From assembly GCA_963749905.1 (NCBI GenBank), contig CAVVOF010000003.1, forward strand, positions 744,001 to 808,000: a stretch of DNA of 64,000 bases, given 5' to 3'. Both the position numbers and the translations under genes were made by a program. The notes under the pieces are model-generated. The model was not told the origin of the DNA. It saw nothing but the letters and a program-made list of their open reading frames with translations, and made no database searches. Positions within the stretch are counted from its first letter, which is position 1. Each line of letters begins with the position of its first letter. Positions 8,125 through 18,407 of this stretch are shown here, in pieces. Origin of the DNA: UBA10649 sp963749905. Lineage in GTDB: Bacteria > Actinomycetota > Actinomycetes > S36-B12.

Positions 8125-9297
8125 ATGCCTCGCCGACCCGAGCCGCTGGTGCCGCGGATGGTCGAGCACACCACGTCGATCTTCGCCGAGATGTCCACGC
8201 TCGCCCTTGAGACCGGGGCGATCAATCTGGGACAGGGGTTCCCCGACACCGACGGGCCGCAGGAGCTCAAGGACGAGGCCATCGCGGCAATCCGCGACGG
8301 CCGCGGCAACCAGTACCCGCCGCCGCACGGCGTCCCCGCCCTGCGCGCGGCCATTGCCGCGCACCAGCGCCGCTTCTACGGACTCGAGCCCGATCCGGCC
8401 GTCGGGATCGTGGTCGGGACGGGGGCGTCCGAGATCCTGCAGGCCGCCCTGCTCGCCCTCGTCGACGACGGGGACGAGGTGCTGGTGTTCGAGCCGTGGT
8501 TCGACATCTATGCGGCCGGCGTCTCACTCGCCCGCGGGGTGCGGGTGGGCGTGCCGATGTCCGGGCCGGCGCTGCGTCCCGACGTCGAAGCGCTGCGAGC
8601 CTCGGTCAGCGACCGCACGCGCGTCGTCCTGCTGAACTCGCCGCACAACCCGACCGGCGTCGTGTTCACGCCCGACGAGCTGGCCGCGATCGCGCGGGTG
8701 GCGATCGACCATGACCTGATCGTGATCTCGGACGAGGCGTACGAGCACCTGTGGTTCGACGGGCATCGGCACGTGCCGATCGCCACGCTGCCAGGGATGT
8801 GGGAGCGGACCGTGACGGTGGGCTCCGGCGGCAAGACCTTCTCGTTCACCGGCTGGAAGGTCGGCTGGGCGTCCGGACCGGCGGACCTGATCGGTGCGGT
8901 GCGGGTGGTCCGGCAGCACCTGTCCTACGTGTCCGGCGGGCCGTTCCAGTACGCGATGGCGCTCGGGTTGGGGCTGCCCGACGAGTACTTCACCGGCTTC
9001 CGGGCCGACCTGCAGGCGAAGCGGGACCTGCTGAGCGACGGGCTGGCCGGGCTGGGCCTTCGGGTGCTGCCGACCGAGGGGACGTACTTCATCACGACGG
9101 ACGTGCGGCCGCTGGGTTACTCCGACGGCCTGGCCTTCTGCCGAGAGCTCCCCGGACGGGCGGGGGTGGTGGCCATCCCGCACCAGGTGTTCTGCGACGA
9201 CGCGGCCCTCGCCGAGCCGTACGTCCGGTGGGCCTTCTGCAAGCGCCCGGCGGTTCTGCATGAGGCCCTCGAACGACTCACCACGGCGTTGCGCTGA
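8125..9297 (+). CDS. PLP-dependent aminotransferase, class I/II (DapC / kynurenine aminotransferase type)
   Basis: The 390-residue protein is a fold-type I aminotransferase: INLGQGFPDTDGP near the N-terminus, NSPHNPTGVVF (171-181, Asn175), ISDEAYEHLW (Asp203, Tyr206), the PLP lysine in SGGKTFSFTGWKVGW (Lys237) and the C-terminal Arg in EPYVRWAFCK. The family includes actinobacterial N-succinyldiaminopimelate aminotransferase (DapC) and methionine/kynurenine aminotransferases, and the sequence alone does not settle the substrate. The next gene, a DUF4031 protein, starts on its stop (TGATG). Confidence 0.85.
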   Translation: MPRRPEPLVPRMVEHTTSIFAEMSTLALETGAINLGQGFPDTDGPQELKDEAIAAIRDGRGNQYPPPHGVPALRAAIAAHQRRFYGLEPDPAVGIVVGTGASEILQAALLALVDDGDEVLVFEPWFDIYAAGVSLARGVRVGVPMSGPALRPDVEALRASVSDRTRVVLLNSPHNPTGVVFTPDELAAIARVAIDHDLIVISDEAYEHLWFDGHRHVPIATLPGMWERTVTVGSGGKTFSFTGWKVGWASGPADLIGAVRVVRQHLSYVSGGPFQYAMALGLGLPDEYFTGFRADLQAKRDLLSDGLAGLGLRVLPTEGTYFITTDVRPLGYSDGLAFCRELPGRAGVVAIPHQVFCDDAALAEPYVRWAFCKRPAVLHEALERLTTALR

Positions 9298-9578
9298 TGG
9301 CGATCCTCGTCGACGACGCGATCTGGCCCTGGCGCGGACGACTGTGGGCGCACCTGGTCAGCGACACGTCGCTCGAGGAACTGCACGCGTTCGCCGCCCG
9401 GCTGGGGATTCCGGACCGGGCCTTCCAGGGCGATCACTACGACGTGACCGATGAACTCCGCGACTGTGCGATCGCGGAGGGGGCCCGTGCCGTGGACTCC
9501 CGCACCGTGGTGCGCGCCCTGCGGGCGTCCGGATTGCGCAAGCACCCGACCCGAGCGACCGGTCACCACCAGCCCTGA
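9297..9578 (+). CDS. DUF4031 domain protein
   Basis: This 93-residue protein begins MAILVDDAIWPWRGRLWAHL and has SDTSLEELHAFAARLGIP, GDHYDVTDE and DSRTVVRALRASGLR, the conserved blocks of DUF4031. Function is unknown. In many actinobacteria it follows an aminotransferase, and here the start ATG overlaps the aminotransferase stop by one base, so the pair is translationally coupled. Confidence 0.8.
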   Translation: MAILVDDAIWPWRGRLWAHLVSDTSLEELHAFAARLGIPDRAFQGDHYDVTDELRDCAIAEGARAVDSRTVVRALRASGLRKHPTRATGHHQP

Positions 9579-9589
9579 CCCAGCCTCGT

Positions 9590-9670
9590 TTGTCCCGCAA
9601 CGCGGGAGAAGTACGCGAATCGGGCTCGATCGGGCCCGGATTCCCGTACTTCTCCCGCGTTGCGGGACAA
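9590..9670. repeat. Long palindrome, family C copy 1 (between convergent genes)
   Basis: Perfect 25-base arms at 9590-9614 and 9646-9670 (left arm begins TTGTCCCGCAACGCGGGAGA) flank a 31-base centre. Each arm also contains a small hairpin (CCCGC...GCGGG). It sits between convergent genes ending at 9578 and 9682, so it may act as a two-way terminator. A diverged relative lies at 55367-55420. Confidence 0.8.
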
Positions 9671-9681
9671 GCCGACTGAGG

Positions 9682-9981
9682 TCAGACGAGGGTGCCGACC
9701 GCGCTGCCCCGTACGTCGACGAGCACCAGCGGTGCGGACGTCGGCTCCCCCGGCGGCCGCTCGCCGCCGAACGCCTTGTCGACGGCCGGGTGGATGCGCT
9801 CGCGCATCGCCGTCTCGAACGCCGCACGCGACTCCCAGACGTCGATGTAGCGGAGCAGCCCGCCCTCGCGCTCGACCGTGAGGTGGACGATCAGACCGGC
9901 CAGCGGCTCGCTGCCCAACGCCTCGGTGATCCGGGCGTAGACGTCCCGGCCGATCGGCACGTCCTGCGTGTATGCGAACAT
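9682..9981 (-). CDS. Antibiotic biosynthesis monooxygenase (ABM)-like protein
   Basis: The 99-residue product, starting MFAYTQDVPIGRDVYARI, has the dimeric alpha+beta barrel pattern: a first strand, a helix, LAGLIVHLTVEREGGLLRYIDVWE and a helix with FETAMRERIHPAVDKAF. ABM-type proteins include small quinone monooxygenases and heme-handling enzymes, so the role is open. The start at 9981 is chosen because a GGAGG site sits 8 bases upstream; the reading frame is open further up to 10011. It is divergent from a TetR gene with a palindrome between them, so the TetR protein probably controls it. Confidence 0.7.
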   Translation of the reverse strand: MFAYTQDVPIGRDVYARITEALGSEPLAGLIVHLTVEREGGLLRYIDVWESRAAFETAMRERIHPAVDKAFGGERPPGEPTSAPLVLVDVRGSAVGTLV

Positions 9982-10000
9982 CCTCGCCACCTCCATTTTG

Positions 10001-10019
10001 ATCCGAAGCATTTTCGGAT
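10001..10019. promoter_or_regulatory. Operator-like inverted repeat between ABM and TetR genes
   Basis: ATCCGAA-GCATT-TTCGGAT, with perfect 7-base arms and a 5-base centre, lies in the divergent gap. TetR regulators usually bind such repeats and repress both genes. Confidence 0.55.
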
Positions 10020-10041
10020 GAATAGCGATAGGCTAGGACTC

Positions 10042-10692
10042 ATGACGAAGGTCGTCAAGGGCCCCCGGCGATATGACAACAGCCGCCGACGCGAGCGGGC
10101 CGCCGAAACCCGCCGGTCGATCCTCGAGGCCGCGCACGACCTCGTCCTCGCTCAGGGATACGTCGCCACGACGATCGCGCAGGTCGCCGAGCGCGCCCAG
10201 GTCAACGTGGACACCGTGTACACCTCCGTGGGCCGAAAGCCGGACCTGCTGCGCGACCTGGTGGAGATGGCCATCTCCGGCGAGGACCACGCGGTGCCGG
10301 CGGAGGAGCGCGACTACGTGCGGCGGATCCAGTCCGCAGCCACCGCCGTCGAGAAGATCACCGTGTACGCGGAAGCGGTCTCGGCTATCCACCAGCGCCT
10401 CGGACCGCTCTTCCTCGCGGTGCGGGACGCGGCCGCGACCGACGCGGACTGTCGAGCGCTGTGGACGCAGATCAGCGAGCGGCGCTGGGCGAACATGCGC
10501 CGCTTCGCCGCGGACCTGCGCGGCACGGGAGAGCTCCGCGCGGACCTCACCGACGACGAGGTGGCCGACGTCATCTGGAGCACCAACGCGCCCGAGTTCT
10601 GGGAGCTGGTGGTCCATCGTCGCGGCTGGACGCCCGACCGGTTCGCGCGCTGGCTCGCCGACGCCTGGCAGCGCCTGCTGCTCTCGCCGTGA
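10042..10692 (+). CDS. TetR-family transcriptional regulator
   Basis: The 216-residue protein has an N-terminal TetR helix-turn-helix: ETRRSILEAAHDLVLAQGYV, then TTIAQVAERAQVNVDTVYTS and GRKPDLLRDLV. The C-terminal ligand domain is helical and rich in Trp (WTQISERRW, RGWTPDRFARWLADAW). The ligand is unknown. A TAGGCT -10 box is 7 bases upstream of the ATG, so the transcript is probably leaderless. The operator at 10001-10019 suggests self-regulation and control of the divergent ABM gene. Its TGA overlaps the left arm of a long palindrome. Confidence 0.88.
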   Translation: MTKVVKGPRRYDNSRRRERAAETRRSILEAAHDLVLAQGYVATTIAQVAERAQVNVDTVYTSVGRKPDLLRDLVEMAISGEDHAVPAEERDYVRRIQSAATAVEKITVYAEAVSAIHQRLGPLFLAVRDAAATDADCRALWTQISERRWANMRRFAADLRGTGELRADLTDDEVADVIWSTNAPEFWELVVHRRGWTPDRFARWLADAWQRLLLSP

Positions 10693-10746
10693 CTGCTACG
10701 CGTTCCGTCGCAAGGCGGGTGCGTTGCGACGGAACGCGTAGCAGTC
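10691..10746. repeat. Long palindrome, family D (between convergent TetR and clpB genes)
   Basis: Perfect 23-base arms at 10691-10713 and 10724-10746 (left arm begins GACTGCTACGCGTTCCGTCG) flank a 10-base loop. It lies at the stop of the TetR gene and 10 bases from the stop of clpB, as a two-way terminator would. No T-run follows. No second copy was seen in this window. Confidence 0.75.
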
Positions 10747-10755
10747 GGCGGTGGG

Positions 10756-13342
10756 CTACGCGGACGTGACGGACAGCTCGCTGCCGTCCGGGACTGCCTC
10801 GACGAGGACCTCGTCACCGTCGCGAATCGAGCCGGACAGGATGCCCATCGCCAACTTGTCACCGACGGCCGTCTGGACCAGTCGCCGCAGCGGACGCGCC
10901 CCGTAGACCGGGTCGAACCCGCGGTTGACCAACCACATCATGGCCTCGTCACTGAGCCGGATGGTGATGCGCCGGTCATCGAGGCGACGCTGCAGCTGCT
11001 CGATCTGGATCAGCGCCACCTTGGCCAGCTCCGCACGGTCGAGCGGCTCGAACATCACCATCGCGTCCAGCCGGTTCAGGAACTCCGGTCGGAACTGCAG
11101 CCGGACGATCTCGAGCACCTTGGCCTTGCGCTCGTCGTACGGCATCTCCGTGTCGACCAGGAACTGCGAGCCCATGTTCGACGTGAGGATCAGGATCACG
11201 TTGCGGAAGTCCACCGTGCGACCCTGGCCGTCGGTGAGCCGGCCGTCGTCGAGCACCTGCAGCAGGATGTCGAAGACCTCCGGGTGCGCCTTCTCGACCT
11301 CGTCGAGCAGGATGACGGAGTAGGGGCGCCGGCGCACAGCCTCGGTGAGCTGACCGCCCTCCTCGTAGCCGACGTAGCCGGGGGGCGCGCCGACCAGCCT
11401 CGAGACGGAGTGCTTCTCCGAGTACTCGCTCATGTCGATGCGAACCATGGCCCGCTCGTCGTCGAACAGGAACTCGGCAAGGGCCTTGGCCAACTCGGTC
11501 TTGCCGACGCCGGTCGGGCCGAGGAACAGGAACGAGCCGGTCGGCCGGTTGGGATCGGCGATCCCGGCCCGCGCGCGACGCACGGCATCGCTGACCTCGC
11601 GCACCGCCTCGGTCTGGCCGACGACCCGCTTGCCCAGCTCCTCCTCCATGCGCAGGAGCTTCTGCGTCTCGCCCTCGAGGAGCCGTCCGGACGGGATGCC
11701 GGTCCAGCTGGCCACCACCTCCGCGACGTCGTCGGCGGTGACCTCCTCCTTGACCATCGTCGCGGTGCGCGCATTCACCTCGCGAGGTGACGCGCTCCAA
11801 CTCCGCCTCGAACGTCGGGATCTCCGAGTACATGATCCGCGATGCCTGCTCGAAGTCGCCGGCGCGCTGCGCCTTCTCGGCCGTCGCGCGCAGGTCGTCG
11901 ATCAGCACCTTGATCTCACCGATCCGGTCGAGGCCCTGCTTCTCCTGATCCCATCGGGCACGGAGGGCGGTGAGCTCCTCGTCCTTGTCGGCGATCTCCG
12001 CGCGGATCCGCGCCAGACGCTCCTGGGACGCCTCGTCGGTCTCCTTGGATACGGCCATCTCCTCCATCCGCAGGCGATCGACGGCCCGCTGGAGCACGTC
12101 GATCTCGACGGGCGACGAGTCGATCTCCATGCGCAGCCGCGATGCGGCCTCGTCCATCAGGTCGATGGCCTTGTCCGGCAGGAAACGCGACGTGATGTAC
12201 CGGTCGGACAGCGTGGCCGCCGCGACGAGGGCTGAGTCGTTGATGACGACCTTGTGGTGCGCCTCGTACTTCTCCTTGATGCCGCGCAGGATGGAGATGG
12301 TGTCCTCCACCGACGGCTGGCTCACGAACACCTGCTGGAACCGTCGCTCGAGTGCGGCGTCCTTCTCGATGTACTTGCGGTACTCGTCGAGAGTCGTGGC
12401 GCCGATCATCCGCAGCTCGCCGCGAGCCAGCATGGGCTTCAGCATGTTGCCGGCGTCCATCGCGCCCTCACCGCCGGCGCCCGCGCCCACCACCGTGTGC
12501 AGCTCGTCGATGAACGTGACGATCTGCCCGTCGCTCTGCTTGATCTCGTCGAGTACGGCCTTCAACCGCTCCTCGAACTCGCCGCGGTACTTCGCACCGG
12601 CGACCATCGCACCCAGGTCCAGGGCGACCAGGGTCTTCCCCTGCAACGACAGTGGGACGTCGCCCTCGACGATGCGGCGGGCCAGCCCCTCGACCACGGC
12701 CGTCTTGCCCACGCCCGGCTCGCCGATGAGGACCGGGTTGTTCTTGGTCCGTCGGGACAGCACCTGGATGGTGCGCCGCACCTCCTCGTCACGTCCGATG
12801 ACCGGGTCGATCTTGCCCTCGCGGGCACGGGCGGTCAGATCGACGCCGTACTTCTCCAGCGCCTGGAACGTCTGCTCGGGATCCTGATTCGTCACGCGCG
12901 CACTCCCCCTCAACTGCTGCAAGGCCTCCATCAACGACGCCGCGGTCGCGCCCGACTGCGAGAGCCGATCCGCGACCCCCGGACCGCCGTCCTCCGCCAG
13001 CGCGATCAGCAGGTGCTCGGTGCTGACGTACTCGTCACCGCGCTCCTTCGCCAGCTCCTGTGCGCTGTTGAGGACGCGGTACGACGACTGGCTCAACTGG
13101 GGCGCGGCGACGGAGGAGCCCTGCGCTGACGGCAGCGCCTGCATCGCGGTGCGCACCTGCGCGGTGAGCCCGCGCACGTCGACCCCGACCGCCTCCAGCA
13201 GCGACGTGGCGATGCCCTCGCCCTGCTGCAGCAGCGAGTCGAGCAGATGCAGCGGCTCGACCTGCGGGTTGCCGTTGGCGGCCGCGATGCGCACGGCCGC
13301 GCCAAGCGCATCCTGCGCCTTGGTGGTGAACTGAATGTCCAT
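10756..13342 (-). CDS. clpB: ClpB disaggregase, frameshifted by one extra base
   Basis: ClpB pulls apart protein aggregates together with DnaK. The N-terminal 500 or so residues (start MDIQFTTKAQDALGAAVRIA) include the Clp N domain, the first AAA+ domain (GEPGVGKTAVVEGLARRI) and the coiled-coil middle domain. The second AAA+ domain (GPTGVGKTELAKALAEFLF, then sensor and C-terminal parts) is in another frame. Deleting one base near 11781-11785 (CTCGCGAGG) joins ...ELERVTS to EVNARTATMVKEEV and gives 861 residues, the family norm. It is the last gene of the dnaK-grpE-dnaJ-hspR operon, 9 bases after hspR. Confidence 0.9.
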
Positions 13343-13351
13343 CGTCTTTCT

Positions 13352-13729
13352 CTATCTGTTCCGGTTGGGTCGCCAGACGACCAGGGATGTCGAACTCTTC
13401 TCGCGACGGAACTCCTCCAGCCGCAGTCGCAGCATCCGGACTTCCTCCTGCAGCTCGAGCACGCGGCGGATGCCCTCGAGGGACAGGCCCTGCGAGCTGA
13501 GGTCGGCGATCTCGCGCAGCCGAGCGATGTCGTTCGCCGAGTAGAGCCGGTTGCGACCGCCCACGCGGGTCGGGGTCACCAGGCCGAGGCGGTCGTACTG
13601 CCGGAGGGTCTGCGGATGCAGGCCGGCGAGCTCTGCCGCGACCGAGATCGCGTACACGGGAGCATCGTCGGTGATGCTGAACCCGGTGCGCGGGATCGGT
13701 GCGGAGCGCGACGCGCCAGCGGAGCTCAT
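13352..13729 (-). CDS. hspR: Heat-shock repressor HspR (MerR family)
   Basis: The 125-residue protein has a MerR-type HTH (VYAISVAAELAGLHPQTLRQ, then YDRLGLVTPTRVGGRNRLYS) and a coiled-coil tail (VLELQEEVRMLRLRLEEF). HspR binds HAIR boxes and represses the dnaK operon, with DnaK acting as co-repressor in Streptomyces. Two HAIR boxes lie upstream of dnaK here. Its ATG overlaps the dnaJ stop by four bases (ATGA). No extra sensor domain is present. Confidence 0.93.
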   Translation of the reverse strand: MSSAGASRSAPIPRTGFSITDDAPVYAISVAAELAGLHPQTLRQYDRLGLVTPTRVGGRNRLYSANDIARLREIADLSSQGLSLEGIRRVLELQEEVRMLRLRLEEFRREKSSTSLVVWRPNRNR

Positions 13730-14931
13730 GGCTGCTTCCGGGCGCTCGACTCGGACATGGCCCGCAGGTCCTTGCGCGGGTCGTGATCGGTCGTGGCGGC
13801 GGCATACGCCTGCAGGGCGTCGCGGGCCTCCGCGGACAGGTTCTGCGGCACCGACACCTCGACGGTGGCGAGCAGGTCGCCGTTCGTGCCGTCCTTGCGC
13901 CGGATGCCCTTGCCGCGCACGCGGAGGGTGCGGCCGTTCGACGTGCCGGCCGGGATCTTCAGCTTCACCGACCCGCCGCGTGGGGTCGGGACGGACACCT
14001 CGCCGCCGAGTGCTGCCTCCGTGAAGGTGACCGGCACGGTGACGGTGACGTTGTCGCCCTTGCGGTCGAACACCGGATGCGGGGAGAGGGTGACGTCGAC
14101 CAGCAGGTCGCCGTTCGGTCCCCCGTGCTCACCCGGACCGCCCTTGCCCTTCAGCCGGATGCGAGCGCCGTTGCGCACGCCCGCGGGGATGCGGGCCTGC
14201 ACCGTGTGGCTGCTCAGCCCGCGGCCCGAACCGTGGCACACCGGGCAGGGATCGTCGACGAACAGGCCGCGGCCACGGCAGGTGACGCACGGATCCGCGA
14301 ACGCGAAGCCGCCCGCATTACGCGACGTCTGGCCCGATCCCTCACAGGTCGGGCAGACCCGCGGCACCGTCCCGGCCTTCGCGCCCGTGCCGTGGCACGC
14401 AGTGCACGGCGCCTCCGTGGACAGCCGCAACGGCACGGTCACGCCGTCGAGGGCGTCGTCGAACGACAATGTCAGCGAGCTCTCGAGGTCCTGACCACGA
14501 CGCGCCTGCGGCGGCCGCGCGCCACCCCGACCGCGGTTGAAGATGCCGCCGAGGAAGTCGCCGAAGCCGCCCGCGTCCTCGCCGAAGAGGTCCTCGACGT
14601 TGACGTTGGGCTGCTGGCCGCGGCCGCCGGGGCCACCTCCGAAGCCGCCGAAGCCGCCCGGCGAGCCGAAGCCCTGGCCGGATCGGAAGCCGCCGCCCGC
14701 GAACAGCGAACGCGCCTCGTCGTACTCCTTGCGCTTGGTCTCGTCGGACAGCACGTCGTACGCCTCGGAGACCGACTTGAACCGCTCCTCGGCCGGCTTG
14801 TCGCCCGGGTTCTTGTCCGGGTGCAGCTCGCGCGCCAGCTTGCGGTACTTCTTCTTGATCTCGTCGGCCGTCGCGTCCTTCGATACGCCGAGCACGGCGT
14901 AGAAGTCCTTCTCGAGCCAATCCTTGTTCAC
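13726..14931 (-). CDS. dnaJ: DnaJ co-chaperone (Hsp40, type I)
   Basis: The 401-residue protein starts with a J domain (DFYAVLGVSKDATADEIKKK; HPD at 37-39), a Gly/Phe-rich linker (FGSPGGFGGFGGGPGGRG) and four zinc motifs (CTACHGTG, CPTCEGSG, CVTCRGRG, CPVCHGSG), then the client-binding C-terminal domains. It stimulates the DnaK ATPase. It lies between grpE and hspR, with a 58-base gap after grpE and a 4-base overlap with hspR. Confidence 0.95.
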   Translation of the reverse strand: MNKDWLEKDFYAVLGVSKDATADEIKKKYRKLARELHPDKNPGDKPAEERFKSVSEAYDVLSDETKRKEYDEARSLFAGGGFRSGQGFGSPGGFGGFGGGPGGRGQQPNVNVEDLFGEDAGGFGDFLGGIFNRGRGGARPPQARRGQDLESSLTLSFDDALDGVTVPLRLSTEAPCTACHGTGAKAGTVPRVCPTCEGSGQTSRNAGGFAFADPCVTCRGRGLFVDDPCPVCHGSGRGLSSHTVQARIPAGVRNGARIRLKGKGGPGEHGGPNGDLLVDVTLSPHPVFDRKGDNVTVTVPVTFTEAALGGEVSVPTPRGGSVKLKIPAGTSNGRTLRVRGKGIRRKDGTNGDLLATVEVSVPQNLSAEARDALQAYAAATTDHDPRKDLRAMSESSARKQP

Positions 14932-14989
14932 GGTCTCGCCCTCATGTGTCTCTCGTCAGTCAGCTGGTCGGGGACCGACGAGATGCACG

Positions 14990-15537
14990 TCAGTCCGTTC
15001 CGGCGACGGCCACGCGGGCCGGGCGCAGGACTCGTTCGGCGAAGCGGTATCCCGGCTGGTACACCGCGGCCACGGTCGGCTCGGACACCTCGTCCGAAGC
15101 CTCGTGGGTGAGTGCCTCGTGCACGTTCGGGTCGAACGGCTCACCGGCCGCCCCGAACCGCTCCAGGCCGATGCGGGAGACCGTCGACTCGAGCGACTCG
15201 CCGACGACCTTGAAGGTGCCCTCGAGCTCGCCGTGCTGACGGGCCCGCTCGATGTCGTCGAGCACCGGCAGCAGCTCGCTGAGGACCCCGCCGATGGCGT
15301 TGGTCCGGATGAGGTCCCGGTCCCGATCGACGCGCTTGCGGTAGTTGGCGTACTCCGCGTGCACGCGCTGCAGGTCGGCGGTGAGCTCGGCCACCTTCAG
15401 GTCGACGTCGGCGAGGTCGCCCTCGAGGGCGTCAACAGGGGATGGCTCCTCCTGCTGACGCACCTCGAAGGTCTCGGGGTCGACGCGCCGCTTGTCCGTC
15501 ACCCGGACGCGCTGCTCCTCGAACTCCTGCTCGGTCA

Positions 15538-15538
<1 letters not shown>
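14990..15538 (-). CDS. grpE: GrpE nucleotide exchange factor
   Basis: The 182-residue protein has a charged N-terminus, a long coiled coil (LADVDLKVAELTADLQRVHA, then EYANYRKRVDRD) and the C-terminal beta-wing with GEPFDPNVHEALTHEASDE and VYQPGYRFAERVLRPARVAV. It releases ADP from DnaK. Its ATG overlaps the dnaK stop (TAATG), so the two are translated together. Confidence 0.93.
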
Positions 15539-17374
<1,836 letters not shown>

Positions 17375-17469
17375 GATTGTGGTGCTCCTTCGTCGTTGTT
17401 CCGGATGAACCGGGTGGTCTCTCGAGTCTGATCGGCGTCGGGCCACGTTGCAACCCCAGCCGAAGACTC

Positions 17470-17490
17470 CTTGAGTCGAGTCGACTCAAC
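17470..17490. promoter_or_regulatory. HAIR box 1 (HspR operator)
   Basis: CTTGAGT-N7-ACTCAAC is one base from the HAIR consensus CTTGAGT-N7-ACTCAAG. The centre CGAGTCG is itself part of a nested GAGTCGACTC repeat. It lies upstream of dnaK, whose operon encodes HspR. Confidence 0.88.
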
Positions 17491-17525
17491 TACACAGGAG
17501 AACCACGAGGGATGTCGTCACATTC

Positions 17526-17546
17526 CCTGAGTCGACTCGACTCAAT
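17526..17546. promoter_or_regulatory. HAIR box 2 (HspR operator)
   Basis: CCTGAGT-N7-ACTCAAT is a weaker HAIR box, 56 bases from the first (start to start). Two boxes are usual for dnaK operons of actinobacteria and allow cooperative HspR binding. Confidence 0.8.
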
Positions 17547-17584
17547 GTGATCCCCGTCACACGTTAGGTCGCTCCACCGTCAAG

Positions 17585-17613
17585 TTGACAAGGTATCTTT
17601 CGAAAGATACCTT
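17585..17613 (+). promoter_or_regulatory. Promoter with embedded 24-bp palindromic operator of the ArsR-type gene
   Basis: TTGACA (-35, 17585-17590) and TACCTT (-10, 17608-17613) are 17 bases apart, and the ATG follows 6 bases later. A perfect 24-base palindrome (left half AAGGTATCTTTC, 17590-17613) fills the spacer and the -10. A bound dimer would block RNA polymerase, so self-repression is likely. Confidence 0.75.
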
Positions 17614-17619
17614 TTGATT

Positions 17620-18216
17620 ATGACCTCGGCTGCAGACCTCCCCGTCATCGACGACCCGCGAGCCATGCGGGCGCTGGCCCACCCGATTCGCCTGGACCTG
17701 CTCGAGGCGCTCACCGTCCATGGTCCGCTCACGGCCACGGAGGCGGCGGCAGTCGTCGGCGAGAGCCCGGCCAACTGCTCGTGGCACCTGCGGCAGCTGG
17801 CCAAGTACGGATTCATCGAGGAGGCACCGACCTCGCACGGACGACAGCGTCCGTGGCGTCGTTCCTCGCTCGGGATGAGCTGGTCGGAAGGAAGTGCCGA
17901 TCCGGCATCGGCAGCCGCCGCGCGGGCGCTGACCCAGGTGTTCGTCGACCGCGAGTTCCGTCTCGTCAAGGAGGCCATGGCAGCCCCTGAGCCCGACGGG
18001 TGGTCCGACGCGACCGTCGCCACTCAGACGATCAGCTGGCTGACCCACGAGGAGCTCCGCGAGTTGGACACCGCCCTGTTCGACCTGCTGTCGCGCTACC
18101 GCGAGCGCGTGCACGACCCATCTCTTCGGCCCGAGGGTTCGCGACCCGTGCGCATGCTCGCGCTCGCGATTCCCGACGACCGCATTCGTCACGAACCTGG
18201 AGATCACGATGCGTAG
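17620..18216 (+). CDS. ArsR-type winged-helix transcriptional regulator
   Basis: The 198-residue protein has an ArsR-like DNA-binding domain: DDPRAMRALAHPIRLDLLEA, LTATEAAAVVGESPANCSWH, then LRQLAKYGFIEEA. No metal-binding CxC motif is seen. The C-terminal half is helical, as in the larger ArsR-type regulators next to MFS exporter genes. A TTG at 17614 is in frame, but the ATG at 17620 matches the leaderless promoter. Only a 38-codon ORF follows, so the usual partner gene seems lost. Confidence 0.8.
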   Translation: MTSAADLPVIDDPRAMRALAHPIRLDLLEALTVHGPLTATEAAAVVGESPANCSWHLRQLAKYGFIEEAPTSHGRQRPWRRSSLGMSWSEGSADPASAAAARALTQVFVDREFRLVKEAMAAPEPDGWSDATVATQTISWLTHEELRELDTALFDLLSRYRERVHDPSLRPEGSRPVRMLALAIPDDRIRHEPGDHDA

Positions 18217-18325
18217 GAACCGCCGCAGTGCCAAGACCCAGTTCTCGCCCTACTTCCCGAGCCAGCAGCACGCCGGGCCAGCAGCCTTCGGGGAGGACCG
18301 CCGAAGGGTCGGCCCTCCGCGCTGA
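18209..18325 (+). CDS. Short ORF overlapping the ArsR-type gene, possibly a transporter remnant
   Basis: An ATG inside the last codons of the regulator opens a 38-codon frame starting MRRNRRSAKTQFSPYF and ending at a TGA 13 bases before a 70-bp palindrome. The basic MRRNR start resembles the first residues of MFS exporters that often follow ArsR-type genes, but no membrane segment follows. It may be the remains of such a gene, cut off next to the palindrome. Confidence 0.3.
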   Translation: MRRNRRSAKTQFSPYFPSQQHAGPAAFGEDRRRVGPPR

Positions 18326-18337
18326 TCGCGGACCTTC

Positions 18338-18407
18338 CCCCGTCTGTCTTGAGGTTGGTGGTCGCAAAACGTACGTTTTGCGACCACCAACCTCAAGACA
18401 GACGGGG
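18338..18407. repeat. Perfect 70-bp palindrome with no spacer, family A copy 1
   Basis: Arms of 35 bases meet at 18372/18373. The core GTCTTGAGGTTGGTGGTCG is shared with the copy at 38928-38989. The palindrome contains the TGA stop of the truncated haemoglobin gene (18393-18395), so it lies at the end of the nar operon, facing the ArsR-type gene. It could act as a two-way terminator or be a REP-like element. Confidence 0.88.

Noticed and set aside
11770..11790. Programmed frameshifting in clpB, dnaK, pyrE and hutH
   Set aside because: There are no slippery heptamers or matching stimulatory structures, and the five unrelated genes share only a GC context; an error is simpler.
11284..13129. 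Plus-strand ORFs of 168-305 codons opposite clpB
   Set aside because: They lie wholly antisense to clpB domains that are clearly coding.
17470..17546. CIRCE (HrcA) elements before dnaK
   Set aside because: The repeats match HAIR (CTTGAGT-N7-ACTCAAG), and hspR, not hrcA, is in the operon.
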